Positions 48,619 through 59,339 of a DNA stretch of 64,000 nt are shown one piece after another. Origin of the DNA: Nectonema munidae (Eukaryota > Nematomorpha > Nectonematoida > Nectonematidae). Numbering within the stretch: the stretch's first letter is position 1; each line of letters begins with the position of its first letter. The DNA is taken from the NCBI GenBank assembly GCA_030549495.1, contig JAUIRK010001060.1, positions 186,001-250,000 of the forward strand, read 5' to 3'. The notes below the pieces were generated by a model, which was not told where the DNA came from, ran no database searches, and saw only the letters and a list, made by a program, of their open reading frames with translations. Made by a program: the position numbers and the translations under genes.

Positions 48619-49268
48619 CTGGGTTCGTACAAACATCGGGTTTGTCCGAAATTGACCGGATTTGACTATAAATTTAACGGGATTTGATTAAACTCGACCG
48701 GATTTCAACGAAACCCCATCATATTAAATATCCTTATTTGTATCATTTATATAATTTTAAAATATAAAAATAAAAATTATTTGATATTTTGTAATTGAAG
48801 AAATAATATCTTTTTAAATAAAAATTTAGTTAAGGATACGCTGAGATTTTTGAATCATCATATGTGCCAAAATATGAATAATTTAGAAGAATAGAAAAGG
48901 TAACAAAATATTAACTGAAAATCACTATCTTTCCCACACTATATATTGAAATATCTTAGAATATCCCCAAGAGGTATTTTTATAAGTTTTATTTATATTT
49001 TTCAAAAGAACTTGTCTCGAATTGAAATAACGTTGACATAGTGGATTAAAAAGTTGATGTAACCACGTTTAATTTTGTACAATTTGAACATTATTGATGA
49101 AATCTGGCTCTTTTAAATCCGGTTAAACAGTCAAATTTTAGATAAATCCAACAAAATAATTTAAACCTGCAAAAATTATTTAAAAATCAATTAATTTCGG
49201 TGAAATTCAGTTAAATTTAGTGAAATCCTGACAATTTAAGTCAAATCCGGCGTTTCTACGAACTGCAA
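48619..49268. mobile_element. Non-autonomous TIR element in the intron between C3 and C4
   Basis: The left end gggttcgtacaaacatcggg and the complement of the right end (gtttctacgaact) are inverted repeats that extend about 70 bp. Inside them a short CGGATTTGAC-like motif recurs several times. Flanks caaataact and caagtgact could be a worn 9-bp target duplication, which would fit a Mutator-like element. It has no coding capacity. Superfamily is inferred only from duplication length. Confidence 0.55.
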
Positions 49269-49637
49269 GTGACTTAGGTCAGTGTGGTGTCCAATCATTA
49301 TTTCATTATGTGTCCCTGTTATATATAGATTTGATTTTGGCAATTCCAAATATTATTATTAATCAAATATTATATCCAATTTTAAGATCAATATTTATAT
49401 TAACATTATAAAGTAGCTTCCAACTTTCAATATTAAAATTTTACGGTAATATTTCTGCTTCCCATTCAATAAGGTGGTGATTCAATATATTTTAAGATTA
49501 AAAAAAATTTTTTCCTTAAATTATCGGCCGTTCAATTTGAAAATGGCTGCTTTTGAGCATGGTTTACAAATTCTGTTTTAATTAATGTAAAATCTTTGGA
49601 CACATTTGAAGGGTATTATAATAAATATAAGCTTTAC

Positions 49638-49985
49638 CTGCTTCAGCGATTCGGAACAGGTGTAAGCCATGTTCTCTCACATATTGCGGGGTAATGCGAG
49701 CATTTTCTTCATTATGCAACAAATGGATCTCTGTTAATTCTTGAAAGGCTGGAGTGAAACGAACATTTATAGTTTTGCTTGTTACACCAAAGCCAGCATC
49801 TGCTTCATCGACAGTGATTGTGTAGCCTTGGGTATCATCAGTGATTAATTCATCTCCAATTGCTACATAAGTTTTCAGATTCTCATTTTCAAAGCAGGAA
49901 ACTAGAGCAGTTAATGTTAGCTCTTTGTTCTTTAAAAATGGAATGTATTTTATCGCTTCATCTTCTTCCTGGATATCACAAAAGT
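49638..49985 (-). CDS. Exon C3: Ig-like repeat domain, module C domain 3
   Basis: A 348-bp exon, phase 1-1, with acceptor cattttgcag before ACTTTTGTG and donor GAAGCAG before gtaaag. It encodes FCDIQEEDEAIKYIPFLKN, LTLTALVSCFENEN (second Cys), LKTYVAIGDELI, a late-strand block NVRFTPAFQELTEIHLL and ITPQYVREHGLHLFRI. It lacks an early methionine and was found by splice sites and homology to B3. The split codon with C2 is TAC (Tyr) and with C4 is GCT (Ala), so all junctions inside module C read through. Confidence 0.85.
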
Positions 49986-50039
49986 CTGCAAAATGTTTTT
50001 ATATTTTTTGCGTATTCGTGTAAATGATATACGTCTTAC

Positions 50040-50387
50040 ATGCTATCTTGACAAAAAAGTCTTTAATTTTCTTGCCATAAACACTTTGGTATCTTATAGT
50101 GGAGATCTCTTCGCTAACCATTGAGTAGTGTAAAAATCGGGTAAATCGAGGTACAAAACGGATCCTACTGTTTACAACAAAACCTCTTCCTTCTGGTTGA
50201 GAACTTTGTTGTAGGCTGTAACCATTGCCAGATTCAGATATGACTTGTCTCGATGTATCAGTGAAATATGTTTTGACTTCACTTAGAGGAAAGTCGCAGT
50301 AAGCTTTTAGCTCTAAATTGACTTCCTCACCATAAAGTACAGTAGAATGCTCCGTTGCCATGTCATCTCTATGCAAAATACATTCTT
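50040..50387 (-). CDS. Exon C2: Ig-like repeat domain, module C domain 2
   Basis: A 348-bp exon, phase 1-1, with acceptor gttattttag before AAGAATG (again a TAGAAG tandem acceptor) and donor GCAT before gtaaga. It encodes ECILHRDDMATEHSTVLYG, EVNLELKAYCDFP (second Cys), VKTYFTDTSRQVI, a late-strand block (IRFVPRFTRFLHYSMVSEE) and KKIKDFFVKIA. It is separated from C3 by a 54-bp intron, mirroring the 50-bp intron between B2 and B3. The strong match with B2 (CxLHxDD, C-D/N-FP, VKTYF-T/S-D, SMVSEE or SLVSEE) shows that modules B and C come from an old multi-exon duplication. Confidence 0.85.
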
Positions 50388-52144
50388 CTAAAATAACGAA
50401 AAAATCTAAATATTCTGGCATGTCTTATAGTAAAAACGCTTTGTAAATTTTTTTAATATTTAAAAGGCCACCCTGTTCATATTCATAAAACTGTATAAAC
50501 AGGCAGATTCAAAGCCTCATATATAACATCTATATCTATCGTATATCCTATCCAAATTAAAATTAACTCTCCTCAATAACTAACTAATTAACATGCAAAC
50601 TAATTATATATAAATAAATAGCAAAGCAATGAATAATAAATTAATTTTTACCCAAAAAAAATTTAAATTTATAAATTTATTTCTTAAACAAATTTTAAAT
50701 AAAATAATAAATTCATAAAAATATTTTTTCAAATATTTATTTTTATTAAAAAAATATATAAAATTAATTTTTTTTTAAGTTTTAAAAATATTGCTTTATG
50801 GATTATGTTAGCGTCAACCCAAGCCTCTTTATTTCCTCCCATATGATTATGGGTAATGTGGTGTTTGAAATAAATAATGTTTTAGAACAAAACTTGATCA
50901 AATCTTATGCACAAATACACAAAAAGATTACATTATATATTATAGTTTTTATTAAAGAACATATAAACATATTGTTTTGTTCTTGCTCGAAATTAATATT
51001 TAATAAAAAATAAGTAAAATCATTCTTCTACTTAAAAAACATCTCAATTCTTTTCCAGTCGAAAAAGTAAAATGAAAAATTGAAGTTCCAAAATAAACAT
51101 TGAACAAAGAAAAGGTTTTGTGTGAGTAAATTCAAAAAAATGAGACCGAAGAAAAAAATTAAACTCATTTTAAATACAAATGAGTTTTTGAGGGATTGAT
51201 GATGATGATGATGAAGTGTTCATAAAATACCTGATAAAATAATAAATTCATATTTTTCTAATTTTTAATTTTGTCAACATTAAATTTTTGGATCTTAATT
51301 TGCATAAAAATAACGATAAAATAAGACTTGAAGTTTAAAATATAGTAAATAAAACTTGTAAAAATTCTGCCTCCAATTTTAAAATCAACTAAAATGTGGA
51401 ATTATTATATTCCAATTTCCTACTATTTACTGGAATGGAAGCATAGTTTTTGCAATTTTTTTTTATCATTTTTATAAACTTCAAATCATATTGCATCCTT
51501 ATTTTTATGCCCCACTTGCCAAGATTGTTTTATCAAATAATGATCTATATATAAGCCTTTGCTAATTTTATATAATCTCTTTTCAAATGCATAATATCAT
51601 AAGGCAGAATGCGGGTAAAGAATATTAAATTGTAAATATATTTCCAAAAAATTGTCTTATTTTTTTAAAAATGAATAGACGAAGGAAACTCTGAACAAAT
51701 AGAGAAATCAATTGGGTATAAATTACGAAAAAAATCAACCCTTTCAAGGGCATGACGAGGTAGCTTTTGGTAATGCGTCTAAAAGTATATCCAAAGGCAC
51801 AGTATATGTTTTGAATGCGGTGACAGGGCAGTAGCAGATTTTTACTATACATCACGTTTTGGAACAAAATCCTTTTCCTATTTTTGATTATTTGAAAGCA
51901 GGAAAGAATTGACCCATAACACAGTCATTGAAAAATTGCACTGAAAGCAATATAAGTGGATCTTTTTAAGTAATGCTACTTCAAAAATATGGGATAACGT
52001 TGTCATAGTGAGTGGGGTAGAAGAGTCAGATTTAGTAAGTATAGTTAAGGCAGAAAAGCCAGTCCTATTTCATCAAGTATTAAAAAAAAGGAATTGATTG
52101 AATCCTGAGTTAAATGGATGATGTTCATTAGAATGACAAAACAA

Positions 52145-52512
52145 AACAATGACATAATTTGTCACTCTTAAAATAGCGATTAAAAGAGCGACAAATCAAA
52201 AGAGTTTTTTTATGTAAGGATAGGTAAAAAGGTAAAGGTTACCATAGGGTGTTTTCATCGAGAAGGCACAATTGCGCTGCTTGTATCGAACTATGAGAAA
52301 AGCAGGCTTGATGCGGGATCGAACCCAAGACCTTGAATTATCGAATCCAGCATCTAACCAACCCTACTCACGCCCCTTAAGTTAGGTAAGTAAAACTTTT
52401 GAATTTTTGTATATTTTGTCACTCTTTTGATATTTTGTCACTCTTTTGAATTTTTTTATATTTTTCACTCTTTTGTCATGTCACTCTTTTGATCTGTCAC
52501 TCTTTTGATAAT
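52145..52512. mobile_element. Palindromic element with repeated TTTTGTCACTC motifs
   Basis: The left part (tttgtcactcttaaaatagc followed by its near inverse aaaagagcgacaaatc) is a short hairpin. The right part (52425-52512) contains five direct copies of a tcactcttttga-like motif. The motifs at the two sides are mutually inverted, as in a foldback MITE. A SINE lies between them. Ends and superfamily are uncertain. Confidence 0.45.
52240..52380 (-). mobile_element. tRNA-derived SINE inside the foldback element
   Basis: On the minus strand an A-box-like gttggttagatgctgg is followed at tRNA spacing by a B box gggttcgatccc. The body runs on towards 52240. Its sequence differs from the SINE at 13309, so it is a second SINE family. 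Confidence 0.6.
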
Positions 52513-53457
52513 AACCCTATTTGTGTTCAAAGGTATAAGACTTTTTAAAACCAGGGTGGAATCGTCAAAAATTCATGATGTTTCATTTTATGAGTTACAG
52601 TTGGTATAGATAGACTATAGAGGCTGTATCGCTAAAGTAAAATTTTCACATGTCAATAACTATACAATCCAGTTGCTAAATAATTAAACCATATATGCAT
52701 TGAAAATTTTAACTGTTTCTTATGATGAAAAGTTAGCTAATTTTTTAGTTCAAAAATAGCCAGCGTGGTTTGATGCTTTCGGAAGTTTGCCAACCTCCCT
52801 ATATAGGAATTAATGATGCCGTTAAGAAAGCCCCTAAATCTTCAATATATAATAACCTACCTTATGAAACTTACATAACAGAATCTCAAGTTCTCCTTCT
52901 TTCCACTAAATTATTTTTATCTGTTAGGAAGAAAATTTTAATTATTTAAAAATGTTTATGGCGAATGTAGCAAATTATTTTATTTCTAGACAAGACAGTT
53001 TTTTGTTAAAAATTAAAGGAAAAATTGATTCATATATAATGAAGAAATGAAGGGATGAAATTTTTTATTGAACAAAAATATTTTTTTACATTCTTGGTAA
53101 TTTTTCAGTTCAATTTATTCATCAACATTTCTATGAATTATAAATTCATCTTTTTTAGTCTTTGAAAGAAGTGGGAGGCTTAAAGAAGAAAGCCCTTAAC
53201 ATGAAAACAATGAGACAATGATCACAACTGGTAACTGCGTTATAAGCACCAAGAATCTTTTTTTTAATAAAATTGATTTACTTATTTCCTTTTTTAACAT
53301 AAACGAAATGTCATTATATTTTGTTTTACAATCGTCTATGCTTCAATCATTTGCCTCGAATTTGAACAAGCAGTATTTGATTTCTTAATAATAATTTCAA
53401 AGCGGGCAACTCTTTTATGAACTATAGTTGTAATGAAAAATAAAAAATGAAATATAC

Positions 53458-53823
53458 TTGCAATGCTAACAACGAAACGTTTCAAGTGATTTCTCTGCAC
53501 ATAAGCAGCGTCTATCCGAGGCTGTTTTTTCGCTGCCATTGTGAAATATATATCATTCCGGGGAGCACTCACCTGTATAAGGTTTAAGTAAATCGTTTTT
53601 CTGTGCGTATTCGGTCCATTAGCCGTATTGTAAACGTGGATCGGATATGCGGGATCAGGATTATCAGTGTTTGCCAATTGCCCATTTATAGAAAAGTAGG
53701 GAATGTATTCGCTTGCCAAGTCATCGCATCTGACACGAAAAGACAAGAATAATTGACTGTTAACTAAAACATTCATAGCTTCTTCTCTTGACGTATCAAA
53801 ATTGCCATCGAGATCACAGTTTT
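53458..53823 (-). CDS. Exon C1: Ig-like repeat domain, module C domain 1, most 5' exon seen
   Basis: A 366-bp exon, phase 1-1, with acceptor atactattttag before AAAACTGTG and donor GCAA before gtatat. It encodes NCDLDGNFDTSREEAMN, LFLSFRVRCDDLAS (second Cys), EYIPYFSINGQLAN, a late-strand block (YLNLIQVSAPRNDIYFTM) and YVQRNHLKRFVVSIA. It corresponds to A1/B1 (HHVPYFSVNGELAY, YIKKFNVKVS). The reading frame begins within the exon after an acceptor and does not start at its methionine. No exon of this kind was found further 5' in the window, so the gene start (signal peptide, promoter) lies beyond 64000 or in a short exon I could not recognise. Confidence 0.82.
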
Positions 53824-56112
53824 CTAAAATAGTATTTTGGTTGTTTCATCAAAATAATCATATATAAGTCCCTGTTTGAAATAATTGTGAAGAACACATT
53901 GAGTGTTAAATTATTACTAAAGTAATTGAAGGACAACCTTTTGCTCTGATTTTCATCTAACATGTAGCTGCTATAAGGAATTATTATTTTAGAGAAATGC
54001 TGGAGGATCTTATCTTTATTAGAAGTTTATGAAAAAAGAGGTTTTTTTACTTGTCGCGTCATAAAGTAAAAATTTTGTGTTGAGGGGTTGATGAAGTAGG
54101 ATATGTGTGATCAATGGTAACAACCAAAGGAACGTCAATTTTACTTTACATTGTTAGCAATGCTCACACCTTTTCTGCTCTATCTTGATTTTTACTCTGC
54201 ATCTATGAACACTGTGCTATGCAAACTATATCCTAGAACAGGGCTTACGCGTAAGTGTTAAGGGTTAGATTTAGGTTAAAACGATAACTATAAGCCTTAA
54301 TTCTAACTAAGCTACATTTAGTATATTTAACTAGCTGATGATTGGTGTTCTTTGTTGATAAGATGGTTTCCTACTTTAATTAGGGAATAGAAAGTTTTTT
54401 ATCTGTGAATGCATCAATGGTGACTTCAGAGCAAAGAACAAAACATAGTTGTGCATAAAAATGGAAAAATTAACCTCATATGTTAGTAACCCGCGTCAAG
54501 TAGGTTAGCAAGCATTACTGTCCATAGATTCACTATTGTGTTTGCAAAAAGTAGTGATTCAAATGTAAGAGTTACTGCTAACAAGTCATGTAAACGTGTA
54601 TTATTATTGATATAAGGAGTAATGATCAATGATTCAAGACAAAACTTGTCCAGAAAAAAGAAAATGAGAACAACGTTTTATAAATAAAAAGGCAAGTTCT
54701 CTTTCTAGAGATTTCTAGAGAAGGGTGCTACTAAACCAGTTGCTAACATCATTTGTTATCTTTAGGTTATTGCAAGCTTAGTTCAACACTATGAGTTGAA
54801 AGTCACATCCTAACACAAGGGTTCTCAACATTTTTATTTTAATCAGCCACTAAAGTTCTATAAAAAATTTAAATTCGCTCACAACGAATTAAAAAAATCC
54901 CCCGTTTGTGTTTAATAACGATGAGCAAAAAAATCACTCGAAAAATCTCTATCGCTAAGAAGCAAAATACTTATAAAAAAATCGCAAAATTTAGCAACTT
55001 TTTCTCTAAATTTGGCGACACTGTTTGTGACAACATTGAATATTGTCTTAAAATCTCGCAATATGTCTCAAAACCTTTCCATTGTTTCAAAATGAGAAAA
55101 AAACATCTTTTATGTGAAATAACATCTTTAAAATTATTTTAATGGCAAAGTTTTTTTCACACACATGAAAATCAATTTCTCATCCAACATTTCTTTATTT
55201 TTAAAAAAACGTTTTGTGTTGCTTACGTCCAAACACCACTTTTAAAATGGCAATTAATAAGAAGAAGATGGAATTCATTTTCAACGAATGTAAAATAAAA
55301 TAAATTCAGCCTTTGACTCCCTTCCTTATAAATAAAATATTGTTTGCTGAATTTATTCGCGCCATCTTTGACATGTTGCCAATTTCAGGAGCATTTTTGA
55401 AAAACAAGTTGTTTTTACGAAATGGAAAACTGCTTTTCACCTACCATATAGACTGAAGTATATGAATTTTGGCCCGCATTTTATGACGTACTCTTAAAAC
55501 CTTTAAAAACATCCATCAATAATGTTTATTTAGCTAAGGTGAACAAATTAGCTTCAAGGTCGAAAATAAAATCTATTTACATTGCACAGAACAACCTTTG
55601 ACATAAAGTAATATGTAAGAGCAGTCTAAACTGCAAATGAATCTTGAGTCGGTATATTCATTCTCAAACGTATACGCTTACAAACACTAAATATCTTCTC
55701 TATACTTATTCCAAGCGTTAATCCAAAGATCTCAATTGAATTGAATAGGGGGATGGCGGATTTTTGAAGTCTCTGAATTTATCATATCTCTTTTCTATCC
55801 TTGGTTATTTATATTTAATATTTCATTGTACTACACTGAGTAGAGGTGAACGATGTAAAACAGGGTAACAGGATAAAATTATCGCGAGGATAAAATCTCC
55901 CACGGAAATAATATCTAATAGACAAAATCCTGCGCCCAAATTTTAAGTCATTCCTGTAAGAAGATGTATATTAAATCTTTTAAAAAATTATGTGTCTACG
56001 GAAGAATGAATAAAACAAAATATTTTAAAAATGATGCATGTATTCCATCAGTAAAAGATTCACATGTAAAAAATCGTATCTGATAAATTCACCGACAATC
56101 AATTCACTGAAC
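53824..56112. other. AT-rich stretch upstream of exon C1
   Basis: No further repeat-domain exon and no clear mobile element. A sequence aagggttctcaacattttt near 54820 resembles a single hAT MITE end, without a partner. Either intron of the modular gene or its 5' flank. Confidence 0.4.
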
Positions 56113-56289
56113 CCTATTAGTTCTGGGGGGGGGGCGTAAAACGCCGCCCCCCCCCCCCCCTTCACTAAAAAATTAATTGTAGAAAATTGGCTGAATCATA
56201 TCCCTTCAAATTTTGTGACTTTTCCTAAAATCGCTAGCTGCATCTTTTGAAACCATTTTCATGGTAGTTGAATAACCCCTTCATGTCCA

Positions 56290-57900
56290 AAACTGTCAAT
56301 CAAAATCAAAAATTCAAATTTTTCAGCAAAATTTTGACATTATCTGTACTTAACCTTATAACTTAGGATCTATATTATATAATACCCTGAAAATTTATAA
56401 TTATATACAGTTTGGAACGCATAACACTTTATATATTTAATTTTTTCAATAATCATGGCTACTTTTTAGAGAATGTCAATCAAAATATATCTATTAAAAT
56501 ATTCCTTCAAATTTTACATAAAATATATGTTTTTATACTAAATCGTTCATGCTGGTTTCATTTATGGACTCATTTTTTCATTTAGGATATCAAAATACCT
56601 ATAAGTGTTAATCAAATTTGCGGTTAACTTCGGAAAATTGTCTCCAAAAACATTCCTTCACATTTTACATAAAATATATGTATTATACTAAATCGGCCGT
56701 GCTAGTTTCATTTCTGGACTAATTTTTTACGTTTAAAATCTGGAAATACCTATAAGTGTTGATCAAATTTGCGGTTTACTTCTAAAAATTATCTCCAAAA
56801 ACATTCATTCAAATTTTATAATGAAATATATGTGTTATACTAAATCGGCCATGCTGGTTTCATTTCTGGATCATTTTTTACGTTTAGGATGTGAAAATAC
56901 CTATAAGTGTTATCAAATTTGCGGTTTACTTCTAAAAATTGTCTCCAAAAACATTAATTCAAATTTTACATAAAATATATGTGTTATACTAAATCGGCCA
57001 TGCTGGTTTCATTTCTGGACTCATTTTTTACGTTTAGGATCTGAAAATACCTATAAGTGTTAATTAAATTTGCGGTTTATTTCTAAAAGCTATCTCCAAA
57101 AATATTCTTTCAATTTTACATGAAATATATGTTTTTATACCAAATCAATCATGCTGTTTCCATTTCTAAACTCATTTTTAACATTTAGGATGTGAAAATA
57201 GCTATAAGTGTTAATCAAATTTGCGGTTTACTTCTAAAAATTGTCTCCAAAACATTCATTCAAATTTTACAATTAAATATATGTTTTTATACAAAATCAA
57301 CCATGCTAGTTTCATTTATGGACTCAATTTTTTCAGTTTGAATTTGAAAATACATATACGTATCAATTAAATTTGCGTTTAGTTCTTATAGCAAATAGAT
57401 CATGATGATTTCATTTTTGAACACAGTTTTCGCATTTAGTGGTTTTACTGCTAGTGTCAATCAAATTTGCGGTGTATGTCTGAAAACTATATCCCAAAAT
57501 ATTCTCTATAATATTACGTGAAATATATGTTTTTATACCAATTTGACCATCATAATTTTTATTTCTGAAATCATTCTTTGCATTTAGAGGTTTTAAATGT
57601 CTGAAAGTGTCAATCAAATGTTCGATTTACGTCTAATGTCTACAGAAATATTTTGGAAATTTAAATAAAATATCGCCAAATGGAAGATGCTGGTTTCATT
57701 TTTGGACTAAGGTTTAGCATTTATTTAAAATATCTGAAAGCTTGAATCAGATTTGCGGTTTACTTCTAGATGTCTTCAAAAGTATTTTCAAAAAAATAAA
57801 ATATCTGTTTTATACCAAATCGACTATGCTTATTTTATTTCTGTACTGGATTTTGGATAATACGGTTAAAAAATATCTCGAAGTGGCAATTGAATTAGTA
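56290..57900. repeat. Satellite array 1, about 150-bp unit
   Basis: The anchor aatcggccatgctggtttc recurs at 56541, 56692, 56843, 56992, 57143 and 57295 (spacings 151, 151, 149, 151, 152). More diverged copies lie on both sides, with one shortened unit near 57395. Units share ctataagtgttaatcaaa and ttgcggtttacttct blocks. About ten units, most conserved in the middle, which suggests an old array worn at its edges. Confidence 0.9.
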
Positions 57901-57918
57901 ATGTATGCCTGAAAATGA

Positions 57919-58893
57919 ATTTTTTGACAGGTTTGATTGATTTTGATAAAAAATGGACATCACCACTGAATTCAGCATAGTTGAAAATGGGTATACATGC
58001 GTAAAAAACTTTATATAATTATTTAGATAAAAAGTTCCTTTTTGAGATGAGCTGTCAAATATAAATCAATTTTTTGACAGGTTTGATTAATTTTCATAAA
58101 AAATGAATATCACCACTCAATTCAGCATATTTGAAAATGGGTATACATGCGTAAAAAACTTTATATAATTATTTAAATAAAAAGTTTCTTTTTGAGATTA
58201 GCTGTCACATTTAGATCAATCTTTTAACAGGTTTGATTAATTTTGATAAAAAATGAATATCACCACTGAATTCAGCATATTTGAAAATGGGTATACATGT
58301 GTAAAAAACTTTATATAATTATTTAAATAAAACGTTTCTTTTTGAGATGAGCTGTCAAATATAAATCAATTTTTTGACAGGTTTGATTGATTTTGATAAA
58401 AAATGGACATCACCACTGAATTCAGCATAGTTGAAAATGGGTATACATGCGTAAAAAACTTTATATAATTATTTAGATAAAAAGTTCCTTTTTGAGATGA
58501 GCTGTCAAATATAAATCAATTTTTTGACAGGTTTGATTAATTTTCATTAAAAATGAATATCACCACTGAATTCAGCATATTTGAAAATGGGTATACATAC
58601 ATGCGTAAAAAACTTTATATAATTATTTAGATAAAAAGTTTCTTTTTGAGATCAGCTGTCAAATATAAATCAATTTTTTGACAGGTTTGATTGATTTTGA
58701 TAAAAAATGGACATCACCACTGAATTCAGCATAGTTGAAAATGGGTATACATGCGTAAAAAACTTTATATAATTATTTAGATAAAAAGTTCCTTTTTGAG
58801 ATGAGCTGTCAAATATAAATCAATTTTTTGACAGGTTTGATTGATTTTGATAAAAAATGACATCACCACTGAATTCAGCATAGTTGAAATATA
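57919..58893. repeat. Satellite array 2, 150-bp unit with two subtypes
   Basis: The block ttttttgacaggtttgatt starts at 57920, 58070, 58220, 58370, 58520, 58674 and 58824 (spacing 150, once 154). Units are very similar, so the array is younger than array 1. Two subtypes differ at linked positions (ggacatcacc with catagttg, or gaatatcacc with catatttg), in the order A, B, B, A, B, A, partial A. Single-base drift is low within subtypes. Confidence 0.9.
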
Positions 58894-59339
58894 TATGTAA
58901 CATTAAAAATATTCATAAAAACTTATTAATATCTGAGAAAAATAGGGGGGGCACTTTACGCCCCCCAGCACTTGAGCGGACAAATTTGCCCAGCACTAAT
59001 AGGAAGAGAAAAAAGACAATAAATTAAAAATGTGAAGTCTTATAAAAAAAATAAAATAGCTTTGAAAGTTTAAAAGAAAATATTTGGGCAATCGCTTTCA
59101 AATAAGAAATGAGAGGCTTTTCACGATTAAAAGTTGATAGGATATTCTTTACTCTCTCTCTGCACAATCGCGTTATTTTCTTTTCTTTTTGGGAGGGGGG
59201 GGGGGGGGGGTTTATTGCAACATTGTCAGCAGAAGTAAAGTTAATTTTTCATCACATTCAAATTTACATAAATGAGAAGAACGTGGTTTTTTTCAAGATA
59301 TAATCATCGATTTCAATTTTGAGACGTTCCGTGTTTAGC

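Larger units (their letters stand above)
50388..53457 (-). other. Intron between C1 and C2
   Basis: Three kilobases of AT-rich intron. Apart from the repeat element and SINE near 52145-52512 nothing is recognised. Small frames at 50798-51013 (plus) and 51625-51867 (minus) show no family pattern. Confidence 0.45.
56113..59003. mobile_element. TIR element filled with two satellite arrays
   Basis: The left end cctattagttctggg matches the complement of the right end (cccagcactaatagg). Both ends also carry a G/C-run hairpin around gcgtaaa (ggggcgtaaaacgcc at the left, gcactttacgcccccc at the right). If the target duplication is TA, the inverted repeats start TTAGT, as in some mariner-like elements. 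The 2.9 kb interior has no coding sequence and is almost wholly two different tandem arrays. Superfamily is unresolved. Confidence 0.6.

Noticed and set aside
56113-56165. Long G and C homopolymers as a biological signal such as a quadruplex switch
   Set aside because: They lie at element ends and could be partly sequencing error; length is unreliable and several unrelated elements here carry them.
56541-58893. CRISPR-like array of regularly spaced repeats
   Set aside because: Whole 150-bp units repeat with no unique spacers; these are ordinary tandem satellites in a eukaryotic genome.
59109-59303. Small plus-strand ORF with a glycine run
   Set aside because: The glycine run is a translated G-homopolymer; no other support.
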